The position numbers were made by a program, and so were the translations under genes. From Halothece sp. PCC 7418 (GTDB lineage: Bacteria; Cyanobacteriota; Cyanobacteriia; Cyanobacteriales; Rubidibacteraceae): DNA of 64,000 nucleotides. Numbering within the stretch: position 1 is the first letter of the stretch; every line of letters starts with the position of its first letter. Shown here piece by piece: positions 28,288 through 38,371 of the stretch. A model generated the notes under the pieces. That model was not told the DNA's origin. It ran no database searches and saw only the letters and a list, made by a program, of their open reading frames with translations. The DNA lies in assembly GCF_000317635.1 (NCBI RefSeq), contig NC_019779.1, positions 496,001 to 560,000 of the forward strand, given 5' to 3'.

Positions 28288-29157
28288 ATGACTCAGTCTC
28301 AGTCGATTCGTCAACGAGATACAATTACTCTCGCCAAACAAGGAGAACCCGAACTACTAGAAACCTTCCTCAACTACAAGCTGAAACCGAAAGGAATCTC
28401 AGCACGAGTGAGAAAAAAACAACGTCATCTTTTAGTGCTCTTGGAAGGCATAGAAGTTTGTCCCAACGAAGAGCAGATGATGAAACTGCTTCGACAAATT
28501 GCAAGCAAACTAGATCCCAAAAAAGTCGAAAAAATTCGGGTTTGTGGTCAGCAAAAAGGAGATGATATTCCCAACTGGCTGCAGATTATTGAAACTGGAG
28601 AATCGACAGCAGCACAAGGTGATCTAAAAGGGTGGCTAGATTCTGTAAAAATCACTCCCTCTTTATTATCTCAAACCGAAGGAGACCCCAATTCTGACGC
28701 ACAAACAGGACAACGATTTTTGCGGTTTCATTTGGGAGCAGAAGATACAGCACTGCTTGCAGTTAATGCCGTGAAAGAAGTCCTCAGTGTTTCGGGAGAA
28801 AAGATATTGCCAGTTCCTGATGTTGCTTCTAGTGTGTTAGGGCTTCATAACTGGCGGGGTGAGATGTTATGGGTGGTTGACTTAAATGACTTACTGGGCT
28901 TTTCCGCCCTCTGGGAAATTGAAAATATAGCAGCTAACATTAATGTCATTGTTCTCCAAGTGGAACAACAAGAAATTGGAATTGCAGTTCGTCAAGTGGA
29001 GACCATTGAGCAACATGACTGGCAGAAACTTCAACCTCCAGAAGGACTGTTTCCCCCACACATCTTGTCTTATGCACAAGGATATTTAACCGAAGCCAGT
29101 AGCATTATTTTAGATGCGACGGCGCTGGTCAAAGCATTTAACCAAAACGGAAGATAA
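28288..29157 (+). CDS. CheW-like coupling protein with N-terminal extension
   Basis: 289 residues. From about 148 on there is a CheW fold (FLRFHLGAEDTALLAVNAVKEVL, VLGLHNWRGEMLWVVDLNDLLG). The first 115 residues are a separate basic domain of unknown type (LLETFLNYKLKPKGISARVRKKQRHLLVLLE). CheW proteins link receptor to CheA in a signalling array. First gene on this strand of the cluster, 29 bp before the receptor gene, so probably cotranscribed with it. ATG at 28288. Confidence 0.82.
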   Translation: MTQSQSIRQRDTITLAKQGEPELLETFLNYKLKPKGISARVRKKQRHLLVLLEGIEVCPNEEQMMKLLRQIASKLDPKKVEKIRVCGQQKGDDIPNWLQIIETGESTAAQGDLKGWLDSVKITPSLLSQTEGDPNSDAQTGQRFLRFHLGAEDTALLAVNAVKEVLSVSGEKILPVPDVASSVLGLHNWRGEMLWVVDLNDLLGFSALWEIENIAANINVIVLQVEQQEIGIAVRQVETIEQHDWQKLQPPEGLFPPHILSYAQGYLTEASSIILDATALVKAFNQNGR

Positions 29158-29186
29158 ATCATAATCACAAGTCAATTTGAGGGATA

Positions 29187-32100
29187 ATGTACACAGAAGA
29201 AACTCAATCTAACACTCCAGAAGTTGTCAATCCTAACGCTTCTAATCCTGAGCAAGAGCGGAATTTTGATGTTGGGTCGGATCTCAAGCACTTTCAGAGC
29301 AGTTTACAAAGTCTGAAGCAAGAACTGTCGAGAGTCAGGGGCTTAGAGCGAACAGAAATCTTGAATAAACTGCAACAAATTGAAAGCATTGGTCATCATT
29401 TTGAAGAATGGATCAATGAACCCAGTATTGGTAATGGGAATGGGGGAAACGGGTCAAAAACTTATTCTTCCGCCCAACGGGAACAAATTTTGGAACTGGC
29501 GCAACAAATTCAAGAGTGCCAAGAGTTACAAACGCTGTTGAATTTAGTTTGTCAGGAAACTTTGAAGATTAGCCAAGCCCAACGGTGTTTTGTCTATCAA
29601 TTTGATGGGGAAGAACAAGGGAAAGTCCTTGCTGAGCGTGTCGAACGAGGTTGGACTCCTGCCAAAGGGGAAACCCTTCCTGCGACAATGTTTGGTCGCG
29701 ATGAAGCTCAGGAATATTTGCAAAGCGCGATCGCTGCGATTAATGGGACTGATCGCGCCACCCCTTACCAACAACAACTGCTCGATCGCTATCAAGTGCA
29801 AAGTAGTCTCGCCCTCACACTACGCATTGACGGTAAACCCTGGGGCTTGCTGGTGGTTCACAGTTGCCAAAGCGCACAACCTTGGTCAGAAGACACCATC
29901 AATGTTCTTTATCAAATTAGTACCGAACTTGCCCTGAAACTAGCCAGTTTTGACTATCAAGAACAGGTAAAACAAGAGAAAAATCGGGAACAAACCAAAG
30001 TTGCGCTTATTTCTCGCATTCGCCAATCTCAAGACTTAGACAGTATCTTTGAAGTGGCTACTCAAGAGATTCGTCGCGCCCTACGCTGCGATCGCGTGGG
30101 AATTTATCGGTTTAATGAAGACTGGAGTGGCGGGTTTGTCGCCGAAGCTGTCACCACAGGCTGGACACCCGTGATTAACTCCGATGATCCCGCAGGGGAT
30201 GTTAAAAACGACTGTAGCTTGCGGATGTTAGGGGGAGAAAGACGCGCCCGAGAAAGTGAAGACACTTATCTCCGCGATACCCAAGGCGGAGGTTATACCC
30301 AAGGGAAAAAATATAGCGTCGTCAACGACATCTATGAAATGGGCTTTCCCCGTTGCTATCTCAACCAGTTAGAAAAATACGAATGTCGCGCCTATATCAA
30401 CGTTCCCATTTTCCAAGGGGAAAAACTGTGGGGCTTAATGGCTGCGTATCAAAATAGCGGACCCCGCCAGTGGACAGAAGAAGAAAAAGACTTGATGGTG
30501 GAAGTGGCTGATCCCCTCGGTGTTGCCCTCAATCAAGCCGAATATATCGAAGAACTGCAAAAACAAACCCAACGAGAAGCAGCGCAAGCTCAACAAGAAA
30601 AAACCAAAGCCAATATCATCTCTCGGATTCGGCAAACTCAAGACTTGGATCAAATTTTCCAAGTGACCACTCAAGATCTGCGGAAAGTCGTCAACGCCGA
30701 TCGCGCAGTTGTTTATCAATTTAATGAAGATTGGAGTGGACAAGTCGTTGCTGAATCAGTGACAGGCGGTTGGGTTTCCCTGCTCGTAGAACAAACCAAT
30801 GACGAAGTTTTAAGCAGCGATCGCACCAGCAATGACCGTTGCACCCTCCGTAAATGGTCCAGTGGCGATATTACAGACCGTGATACCTACTTACAAGAAA
30901 ATCAAGGCGGAAAATACAAAGACGGCAAACGCTACACCGCCATTAACGACATTTATGAAGCCAACTTCCCCGCCTGTTACATTCAATCTCTGGAAAAATA
31001 TCAAGCCCGTGCTTACATCATTGTTCCCATCTTCCAAGGGGATAATATTTGGGGCTTACTCGGAATCTACCAAAACGATGGCCCCCGCCTTTGGCAAGAA
31101 ACCGAAATTGATCTCTTAGTGCAAGTCGGGGATCAACTCGCCGTTGCCCTCCAACAAGCGGAATTTGTCGAGCAACTGAAACAGAAAAACGAACAACTCG
31201 CCCAAGGGGTAGAACGGGAAAAAACCACCTCGAAAATTGTGGATCGCATTCGTCGCACCCAAGAAGTGAACGCCGTTTTCGAGAATACCACCCAAGAGAT
31301 GCTGAACATCTTAAAAGCCGAACGGGTGGCGTTGTATAAGTTTTATGAGGATTGGAGCGGTGAATTTGTTGCCGAATCCGTTGCTTCGGGTTGGAAACGC
31401 CTCGTGGGAACAGATGAAGCCAGAGTGAAAGACACTTACCTCAAAGACAATGAAGGGGGACGTTACGCCCTAGGGCAGAATCATGTTGTCCCTGATATCT
31501 ACAAAGAAGGCTTTGACCCCTGTCATGTGGAACTGTTAGAAACCTTCCAATGTCGCGCTTATATTCTAGTTCCCGTATTCCAAGATGATGTCTTGTGGGG
31601 CATTTTGGGCGTTTATCAAAATGGTGCGCCTCGCCAATGGCAAGACAGTGAAGTGCAACTGACCCGACAAGTGGCGACTCAGTTTGGGGTTGCTCTCAAA
31701 CAAGCGCAATATCTTGAACAAATTCGGAAACAATCAGAAGAACTTGCAGAAGCAGCAGAGCGGGAACAAGCAGCATCCAAGATTGTAGATCGGATTCGTC
31801 GCACTCAAGAAGTCAAAGCCGTTTTTGATAACACCACCCAAGAAGTTCTTAATGTTCTCAAAGCCGAGCGGGTGGCGTTGTATAAGTTTTATGAAGATTG
31901 GAGCGGGGAATTTGTTGCAGAATCCGTTGCTGCGGGTTGGAAACGCCTCGTGGGAACGGATGAAGCCAGAGTAAAAGACACTTACCTCAAAGATAATGAG
32001 GGGGGACGGTACGCTTTGGGTCAAAGCCATGTTGTGCCTGATATTTATGAAGAAGGCTTTGATCCCTGCCATGTTGAACTCTTAGAAACCTTCCAATGTC

Positions 32101-33860
32101 GCGCTTATATTCTTGCTCCTGTTTTCCAAGACGATAAAATCTGGGGTATTTTAGGCGTTTATCAAAATAGTGCGCCTCGCCAATGGCAACAAAGTGAAGT
32201 GCAACTGACCCGACAAGTGGCGACTCAGTTTGGGGTGGCTCTCAAACAAGCACAATACTTAGAACAAATTCGCTTACAAACCGAAGAACTTGCCGAATCT
32301 GCGGAACGAGAGCAAGCCGTCTCGAAGGTGGTTGATAAAATTCGTCGCTCTCAAGATGTGAAAACCATTTTTGATACCACAACTCAAGAAGTGCGCTTGT
32401 TACTGAAAGCAGACCGCGTGGGACTCTATCAGTTTGGAGACGACTGGAGTGGGGAGTTTGTCGCTGAATCTGTGGCTACGGGTTGGCAGCCCTTAGTGGG
32501 AACTGAAAGCGCAAAAGTTAAAGATACCTACTTACAGGAAAATAAAGGCGGTCGTTACGCCCGAGGCGATAGTCATGTCGTTCCCGATATCTATCAAGAA
32601 GGGTTTGATTCCTGTCATTTAGAACTGCTAGAAACCTTCCAGTGTCGCGCTTATATTCTCGTTCCCATTTTCCAAGATGATGTCTTGTGGGGCATTTTGG
32701 GCGTTTATCAAAATGGGGAAGCCCGCCAATGGCAAGAACAAGAAGTGAAACTATTACGACAAATTGGGGTACAGTTAGGGATTGCCTTAAAACAGGCTGA
32801 GTTTTTAGCCCAAATTCGCGAACAGTCAGAACAGTTAGCACAAGCAGCAGAACGGGAACGGAAGGCAAAAGAGCTCTTACAACGACGGGCAATTGAACTC
32901 TTAACCGCAGTTCGTCCCGCTTTAGATGGAAACTTAACCGTCCGTGCGCCCGTTACTGATGATGAGTTAGGAACGATCGCGGATGCTTATAACAATACTC
33001 TCAAAGGCTTGCGTCAAATTGTCGTGCAAGTCCAAGAAGCGGTGGAAAAAGTGGGACAAACCTCCACCGAGAGTGATGAAGCCATTAATCAACTTTCGGA
33101 ACGAGCAACTCAGCAGTCTCAAGCACTGACAGGAGCTTTAGACCAAGTGGAATCCATGACTCATGCAACGCAAGATGTTGCTAACAATGCCCAAGCCATT
33201 AATGAAGCGGTACAGAAATCCAATCAAACCGTGTCTTCTGGGGATGCTGCCATGAATCGGACTGTCGATGGGATTCAAGGGATTCGCGATGCGGTCTCGG
33301 AAACCAGTCGCAATATTCGTCAACTTGGGGAATCCTCCCAGAAAATTTCTCGCGTGGTTAACCTGATTAGCGACTTCTCGAAACAAACCCAGTTACTCTC
33401 CCTTAATGCGTCCATTGAGGCGACTCGCGCTGGTGAATACGGTCGTGGGTTTGCCGTGGTTGCGGATGAAGTGCGGTCTCTCGCCCGTCAGTCTGCGGAT
33501 GCAACGAAAGAGATTGAAGACTTAGTGGCGGAAATTCGCAATCAAACCAGTGAAGCGATTAAAGTAACTGAACGCGCCATTGCTCAGGTTAGTGCAGGAA
33601 CAAACCTGGTGCAAGAAGCCAAAGAAGAGTTAAACGCGATCGCTGCTGCAACTGGAGAAATCAGTAAACTGGTGGCAGGCATTACCGAAGCCAGTCAAGG
33701 ACAACTGCAACAGTCGCAATCGGTAACCCAAACCATGCAAGAAGTAGCGGAAATTGCCAACGCGACATCCGAACAATCCAACGCCCTCTCTGCTTCCTTC
33801 AAAGAAGCCCTAGATACCGCTCAACAACTGCAAGCTGCGGTTGATAAGTTCACGATCTAG
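29187..33860 (+). CDS. Soluble MCP with six GAF domains, several of cyanobacteriochrome type
   Basis: 1557 residues without a membrane helix. GAF1 about 105-255, GAF2-6 follow to about 1200, then HAMP (about 1230-1285) and an MCP signalling hairpin (tip [20 protein letters not shown]). GAF4, 5 and 6 have the bilin-binding Cys-His (residues 779, 961, 1143) in [16 protein letters not shown]-type motifs after a DTYL...GGRY stretch, as in red/green cyanobacteriochromes. GAF2 and GAF3 have Cys-Tyr at the same place (390, 597); GAF1 has none. This suggests a light sensor for phototaxis, cytoplasmic. GAF4 and GAF5 are near-identical. ATG at 29187. Confidence 0.92.
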   Translation: MYTEETQSNTPEVVNPNASNPEQERNFDVGSDLKHFQSSLQSLKQELSRVRGLERTEILNKLQQIESIGHHFEEWINEPSIGNGNGGNGSKTYSSAQREQILELAQQIQECQELQTLLNLVCQETLKISQAQRCFVYQFDGEEQGKVLAERVERGWTPAKGETLPATMFGRDEAQEYLQSAIAAINGTDRATPYQQQLLDRYQVQSSLALTLRIDGKPWGLLVVHSCQSAQPWSEDTINVLYQISTELALKLASFDYQEQVKQEKNREQTKVALISRIRQSQDLDSIFEVATQEIRRALRCDRVGIYRFNEDWSGGFVAEAVTTGWTPVINSDDPAGDVKNDCSLRMLGGERRARESEDTYLRDTQGGGYTQGKKYSVVNDIYEMGFPRCYLNQLEKYECRAYINVPIFQGEKLWGLMAAYQNSGPRQWTEEEKDLMVEVADPLGVALNQAEYIEELQKQTQREAAQAQQEKTKANIISRIRQTQDLDQIFQVTTQDLRKVVNADRAVVYQFNEDWSGQVVAESVTGGWVSLLVEQTNDEVLSSDRTSNDRCTLRKWSSGDITDRDTYLQENQGGKYKDGKRYTAINDIYEANFPACYIQSLEKYQARAYIIVPIFQGDNIWGLLGIYQNDGPRLWQETEIDLLVQVGDQLAVALQQAEFVEQLKQKNEQLAQGVEREKTTSKIVDRIRRTQEVNAVFENTTQEMLNILKAERVALYKFYEDWSGEFVAESVASGWKRLVGTDEARVKDTYLKDNEGGRYALGQNHVVPDIYKEGFDPCHVELLETFQCRAYILVPVFQDDVLWGILGVYQNGAPRQWQDSEVQLTRQVATQFGVALKQAQYLEQIRKQSEELAEAAEREQAASKIVDRIRRTQEVKAVFDNTTQEVLNVLKAERVALYKFYEDWSGEFVAESVAAGWKRLVGTDEARVKDTYLKDNEGGRYALGQSHVVPDIYEEGFDPCHVELLETFQCRAYILAPVFQDDKIWGILGVYQNSAPRQWQQSEVQLTRQVATQFGVALKQAQYLEQIRLQTEELAESAEREQAVSKVVDKIRRSQDVKTIFDTTTQEVRLLLKADRVGLYQFGDDWSGEFVAESVATGWQPLVGTESAKVKDTYLQENKGGRYARGDSHVVPDIYQEGFDSCHLELLETFQCRAYILVPIFQDDVLWGILGVYQNGEARQWQEQEVKLLRQIGVQLGIALKQAEFLAQIREQSEQLAQAAERERKAKELLQRRAIELLTAVRPALDGNLTVRAPVTDDELGTIADAYNNTLKGLRQIVVQVQEAVEKVGQTSTESDEAINQLSERATQQSQALTGALDQVESMTHATQDVANNAQAINEAVQKSNQTVSSGDAAMNRTVDGIQGIRDAVSETSRNIRQLGESSQKISRVVNLISDFSKQTQLLSLNASIEATRAGEYGRGFAVVADEVRSLARQSADATKEIEDLVAEIRNQTSEAIKVTERAIAQVSAGTNLVQEAKEELNAIAAATGEISKLVAGITEASQGQLQQSQSVTQTMQEVAEIANATSEQSNALSASFKEALDTAQQLQAAVDKFTI

Positions 33861-33923
33861 AGCAGTAACCAATTAGCAATGAACAATTACCATGATCGGT
33901 TTTTGTTCATTGTTATTTGTTCT

Positions 33924-34078
33924 TATAGCACTTCCCAATCTCATGAGGTACATTCTAAATTTTGGTTCTTTGTTCTTCGTTCTTTGTTATTTGTTGGTTG
34001 TTAATCAATGAACCACGAACCATGAACCATGAACATCCACCGACTCGCTTTGTACCTCAACCAACTAGGAAACGCTAT
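33924..34078. mobile_element. MITE-like element, copy A
   Basis: 155 bp with imperfect terminal inverted repeats: TATAGCACTTCC at the left and GGAAACGCTATG at the right, plus TGAGGTACA/TGTACCTCA further in. The same sequence lies at 46979-47118 in the opposite orientation, differing mainly in the number of heptamer units in the centre. No ORF. TATA ends are consistent with TA-targeting (IS630-like) elements, which is inference. Confidence 0.85.
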
Positions 34079-34098
34079 GGTTCTTTGGAAATCAGAAA

Positions 34099-34464
34099 AT
34101 GGGAAGTTTTGAAGACCTACAAATTTATCAGATCGCTGAAAAACTAGCGAATAAGATATGGTTGATTGTTTCTAAATGGGATTACTTTGCGAAAGACACC
34201 ATTGGCAAGCAATTAGTGAGATCTGTAGATAGTATTGGGGCAAATATCGCTGAAGGTAATGGGCGTTACAACCATAAAGACAAGGAACGTTTTATTAAAA
34301 TTGCTAGAGGATCTTTGTATGAAACACGACACTGGTTAAGACTTGCTTTTGCTCGTAATCTTTTAGCTAGGGAAGATATTGATAAAATTAAGCCATTAGT
34401 AGAAGAATTATCTCCTAAACTTAATGCTTATCTTAATTCGATAAAAAAACAACAGAATATATAG
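34099..34464 (+). CDS. Four-helix bundle protein (S23-like)
   Basis: 121 residues of the four-helix-bundle family (TIGR02436) first known from proteins encoded in 23S rRNA insertions and related to Avd: FEDLQIYQIAEKLA, IGKQLVRSVDSIGANIAEGNGR, KERFIKIARGSLYETRHWL. Function is unknown. The gene lies between the receptor and CheA genes, 20 bp after MITE copy A, and its TAG stop (34462-34464) lies in the TATAG end of the next element. This points to insertion into the cluster. ATG at 34099 with no clear ribosome site. Confidence 0.9.
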   Translation: MGSFEDLQIYQIAEKLANKIWLIVSKWDYFAKDTIGKQLVRSVDSIGANIAEGNGRYNHKDKERFIKIARGSLYETRHWLRLAFARNLLAREDIDKIKPLVEELSPKLNAYLNSIKKQQNI

Positions 34465-34527
34465 CAATTCTAAGACTGGTGAGATACATGATTAATTTTT
34501 GTTCCTCAACAGACTAAAGAAACGCTA
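34460..34527. mobile_element. Short MITE-like element, copy C
   Basis: About 68 bp: TATAGCAATTCT at the left, GAGATACAT inside, then TTCCTCAACAG and AAGAAACGCTA at the right. The ends match those of copies A and B with changes, and the centre is mostly lost. It joins directly to the GAACCAA array. Confidence 0.65.
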
Positions 34528-34587
34528 GAACCAAGAACCAAGAACCAAGAACCAAGAACCACGAACCAAGAACCAAGAACCAAGAAC
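34528..34587. repeat. Heptanucleotide tandem array (GAACCAA)8
   Basis: Seven GAACCAA units and one GAACCAC, then GAAC, ending one base before the CheA start codon. The array occupies the place where a ribosome binding site should be. Confidence 0.95.
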
Positions 34588-34588
34588 G

Positions 34589-37500
34589 ATGACTACCGAT
34601 GAAGAAATCCGCCAACAGAGTTACGAACTCTTTCGTAATGAAGCCCCCGATCTCCTCGAACAGGTAGAAACGGGAATCTATAATATTCAAGAAGATCACA
34701 GCCGACCCACCGTTCACGGCTTAATGCGGGCAACTCACACCCTCAAAGGGGCTGCTGCTAATGTGGGACGGGATACCATTAAACAAATTTCTCATCATCT
34801 GGAAGATGTGTTTGGCGCACTCCTTTCTCCCAATGCTGTCTTTGATAGTGAAGTGCAAACTCTTCTGCTTGATATTTACGAATGCTTGCGAGTCGCCTAT
34901 AACAACGAAATACAAGGAAATAATACAAGTGATGAGCAAAACCTGAAACGGGCGGAAGGAATTTTTGCTCAACTGCAAGATAAACTGGGGGATTGCTTTG
35001 ATGAAGAACCCGCAGTGCTCTCTTCTTCTGAACTCGGGTTTGATATGACCCAATCGGTGTTTCAAGTCGGGGTCAAACAACGCATTGAACAGATTGAATC
35101 CACTTTAAATGAAACAACAGACTCACAGGAGATTGCAGAAGCGGTAAGCACTCAGATGGAAGTGTTTGTGGGCTTAGCCGAATCTTTGGGGTTAGAAGGA
35201 TTTAAAGAGATTGCTCAAACGGGTCTTAAAGCCCTTCAACAGCATCCACAAGCAGCAGGTGATATTACTCAAGAGATTTTGAATAATCTTCATGAAGCCA
35301 GAGAACAGGTTTTAAATGGAGAGCGCGATCGCGGGGGAGAACCCTCAGAAATCCTCAAAGGCTTTGCTGAAGACACCTTCACCGAAACCACAGCCACCCG
35401 CGAAGACGATTCTCTCTCTCTTGAAGATACATTTGGTACTTTTGACACTAACGAGGAAGAAGATCCCTTCGCCTCATTTGCAGCAGCCTCGACATCAGAA
35501 ACCGAGGTCGAACCACAACCAACTCCCGAACCAACCGCCCCACCCCAATCTCAACTTGTCCCCACTTCCGAAGAAAAACCAAAAACAGAAACCAGTCACG
35601 ATCCAGAGCTAGAATCTTCTCAATTCCATCAACAAGCCAGTACCCCTCGCAATCGAGTCAGCATTCGGGTTGATTTAGAACAAGTGGAAAACCTCAATCA
35701 TCTCGTTGGGGAACTTTCCATTAACCAAAACCTTTTATCACTGCGGGATGAACAATATCAATCCGCATTACAAAAACTGGGCGGTTGGCTCTCTCAACAT
35801 CGACGCACCCTATTCCAACTCCGAGATAAACTTCCTGCTGAATATGCCAACAGCGACTTTGCTCAGTTCTTATACGCTTCTCTAGAAGAAAATAGCCAAC
35901 TGGAACAAGCCCTGGATGATGTGAATCATCTTGCGAGATCAAATGCCACTTCAGTGGAACGAGAACAACGCCTCTCTCGTCAGCTTCGAGATGCCCTAGA
36001 AGGGGTACGAATGCTACCCATTGAGAAAGTTCTAAATCGGTTTCCGCCCATGGTGAGAAAACTCAGTCAATCTTATAACAAGGCAGTGGAACTGAAACAG
36101 AGTGGCGTACAAGTTTTAGTGGATAAAGCGATTACCGAAAATCTCTATGATGCCTTACTCCATATTGTTCGCAATGCTTTTGACCATGGTATTGAATCCC
36201 CCCAAGAACGACAACAACAAGGCAAACCAAGCACAGGACAAATTTTCATTCGTGCCTATAACCAAGGAAACCGCACCATTGTTGAGGTAAGAGACGATGG
36301 ACGCGGGTTAGATGTGGAAAAAATCTGTCAACGGGCGTTAGAAAAAAATCTGATTACAACGAGCCAAGTGCAAGCAATTCGCAAATCTCCCCATCCCGAA
36401 GACCAACTGCTGCGGGTGCTTTGTGAGCCTGGTTTTTCCACTGTTGCTAACGCCACAGATCTCTCAGGGCGAGGGATTGGTTTAGATGTGGTTTATTCCC
36501 AAATGCAGAAAATTAACGGGTCTGTCACCGTTGAAAGTGAAGTTGGCGTGGGAACAACCTTTTATCTGCAAATCCGAGGCGCGTTAATGAACGCTCGTTT
36601 GTTAGTGTGTAAAGCGGGAAATGGAATGTATAGCTTTATTGCCGATGAAGTGGAACAAGTGCTGATTCCAGAGGAAGATCAAGTTAAATGGTTAGGTAGT
36701 CGCAAAGTCTTGCAATGGCGATCGCGCAAAGAAGAAAACCCGATCAGTATTCCCATTTATGGCTTAACCAACCTCTTAAACTATCAGCGCAATGCCAACT
36801 ATCTTCTGCAAACCCAGACTAAGTCCGATATCGAACTCCAGCAAGAAACGACACTTCTAACAGCAGAAGAAGGCGTAACACCGCTTTTACTCATCCGCAC
36901 TCCAGACGGGCTCGTCGCCTTAGAGATTGATACCATTCTCGAAGAACAAGAGTTAGTCTTAAAACCCTTCTCTATGACCGTACCACCGCCCAGTTATGCC
37001 TATGGCTGTACCATTCTTCCTGACGGTCAACTGAGTCTTGTTGTTGATGGTGCAGCCCTCCTCAACCATAGCCAAGCCCATCTCAGTAGCAGCAGTTCCC
37101 TTCTTCCCCAACGAAACCCCCAACAACCCCCAAGTCTTCCCAGTCAAAAACAAGCAGCCCTCGCTCATCAACGGCTCACCGAAGACTATACCAATCCCTA
37201 TAGTGTTCATCAGACCCAAGAAGAAGATCTCAAAAGCATCCATGATGATCACTCTTCCCCGACCACTAGCAGTAAAACTCCTCTTCCCATTGATAAAGAA
37301 CAATTCCGAACCTTGCTTGTGATTGATGACTCCATTACCGAGCGACAAACCCTGTCCATGATTATGCAAAAAGCAGGACATCACGTCATACAAGCCAAAG
37401 ACGGTCAAGATGCCCTCGACCAATTACAACAAGGGGCAAAAGTCGATTTGATTGTCTGTGACTTAGAAATGCCTCGGATGAACGGTTTAGAATTTATTGG

Positions 37501-37669
37501 GGCGACCCGCCAAAATCCTGAACTTTCGCAAATTCCCGTAATTGTACTGACCTCGCGCACCCGTGATAAATACCAACGCATTGCCATGGAATTAGGCGCG
37601 TCTGATTATTTAACGAAGCCCTATTTAGACCAAGACTTACTCGGCGCAGTCGGTAAAAATCTAGAATAA
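34589..37669 (+). CDS. Hybrid CheA-type histidine kinase with receiver
   Basis: 1026 residues: Hpt domain with phospho-histidine 50 (ATHTLKGAAANVG), a long acidic linker, the dimerisation region (about 350-500), HATPase (HIVRNAFDHGIE N box near 528, VRDDGRGLDVEKI, LSGRGIGLDVV), a CheW-like domain (about 670-800), a P/S/Q-rich linker, and a REC domain (IVCDLEMPRMNG, Asp 958). This is the PixL/PilL layout of cyanobacterial phototaxis. ATG at 34589 (MTTDEEIRQQ), directly after a GAACCAA array, no canonical ribosome site. CheW follows 47 bp downstream. Confidence 0.96.
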   Translation: MTTDEEIRQQSYELFRNEAPDLLEQVETGIYNIQEDHSRPTVHGLMRATHTLKGAAANVGRDTIKQISHHLEDVFGALLSPNAVFDSEVQTLLLDIYECLRVAYNNEIQGNNTSDEQNLKRAEGIFAQLQDKLGDCFDEEPAVLSSSELGFDMTQSVFQVGVKQRIEQIESTLNETTDSQEIAEAVSTQMEVFVGLAESLGLEGFKEIAQTGLKALQQHPQAAGDITQEILNNLHEAREQVLNGERDRGGEPSEILKGFAEDTFTETTATREDDSLSLEDTFGTFDTNEEEDPFASFAAASTSETEVEPQPTPEPTAPPQSQLVPTSEEKPKTETSHDPELESSQFHQQASTPRNRVSIRVDLEQVENLNHLVGELSINQNLLSLRDEQYQSALQKLGGWLSQHRRTLFQLRDKLPAEYANSDFAQFLYASLEENSQLEQALDDVNHLARSNATSVEREQRLSRQLRDALEGVRMLPIEKVLNRFPPMVRKLSQSYNKAVELKQSGVQVLVDKAITENLYDALLHIVRNAFDHGIESPQERQQQGKPSTGQIFIRAYNQGNRTIVEVRDDGRGLDVEKICQRALEKNLITTSQVQAIRKSPHPEDQLLRVLCEPGFSTVANATDLSGRGIGLDVVYSQMQKINGSVTVESEVGVGTTFYLQIRGALMNARLLVCKAGNGMYSFIADEVEQVLIPEEDQVKWLGSRKVLQWRSRKEENPISIPIYGLTNLLNYQRNANYLLQTQTKSDIELQQETTLLTAEEGVTPLLLIRTPDGLVALEIDTILEEQELVLKPFSMTVPPPSYAYGCTILPDGQLSLVVDGAALLNHSQAHLSSSSSLLPQRNPQQPPSLPSQKQAALAHQRLTEDYTNPYSVHQTQEEDLKSIHDDHSSPTTSSKTPLPIDKEQFRTLLVIDDSITERQTLSMIMQKAGHHVIQAKDGQDALDQLQQGAKVDLIVCDLEMPRMNGLEFIGATRQNPELSQIPVIVLTSRTRDKYQRIAMELGASDYLTKPYLDQDLLGAVGKNLE

Positions 37670-37716
37670 ATCGTGTCACTGCCAATGAGATCCCAAATCA
37701 CCAAGAACCAATTAAA

Positions 37717-38232
37717 ATGAATAATTTATCGACTCTCTCTCATAATTTTAATTTCTCTTCTTCTGATCTCAATGAGGAAAATCAAGAACTGCTCAGAGTG
37801 ATTGTCTTTCCTCTGGGAGATTACTTTTTTGCCTTACCCATTAATGCCGTTTTACAAGTCATTGAAAGCCCTCCTGAACTCACTCAGCACTTTGAAGGAT
37901 TTGGCTTAGTGATGTTAGAAAAACAAAGCATTACTTTGTTAAACTTACATCGCCATTTGCGCTATAAAACTGAAGCAGATCCGCAACAAACTGCTGATTT
38001 TTTAATTCTGACCCAAAGCCGTCAGGGAGAATTTTGTGGCATTCCAATTTATAGTTTACCGAATATGATGGAATTGCCTTACGATGAAATTCAACCTTTA
38101 CCCACCGTCTATCGTCAAACCAATCTTTATGGCATTGCTCGTTTTGTCACTTTTGTCAAGTTTGAAGAACAAGAAAAAAAAGAAGGGATTTATCTGTTAG
38201 ATGTGGATGAAGCCCTTCGGTTTCTGAGTTAA
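37717..38232 (+). CDS. CheW-like coupling protein
   Basis: 171 residues, one CheW domain (LLRVIVFPLGDYFFALPINAVLQVIESPPELT; LVMLEKQSITLLNLHRHL). It would link the MCP to CheA. Last gene of the cluster on this strand. ATG at 37717. No separate CheY gene is in the window, so output may use the receiver of CheA and the divergent PatA-type regulator. Confidence 0.85.
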   Translation: MNNLSTLSHNFNFSSSDLNEENQELLRVIVFPLGDYFFALPINAVLQVIESPPELTQHFEGFGLVMLEKQSITLLNLHRHLRYKTEADPQQTADFLILTQSRQGEFCGIPIYSLPNMMELPYDEIQPLPTVYRQTNLYGIARFVTFVKFEEQEKKEGIYLLDVDEALRFLS

Positions 38233-38371
38233 GGTCGCTGGTCAAGAAAAAAAATGCTATCCTAGTAGGGCTAAAAATTGAATTCAATTCGCACATCTAG
38301 GGCTTCGGGTGTTTCCGAATTGGAAATTCCCCCTAGGTGGAGGATAAACCCGAATAGGAGAAGCAAAAGTT

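Noticed and set aside
29544-32892. Antisense ORFs in the receptor gene
   Set aside because: No domain or ribosome site; explained by codon bias in the repeated GAF units.
33962-34147. Short ORF overlapping MITE copy A and the four-helix gene
   Set aside because: Consists of translated repeat DNA and a different frame of the real gene.
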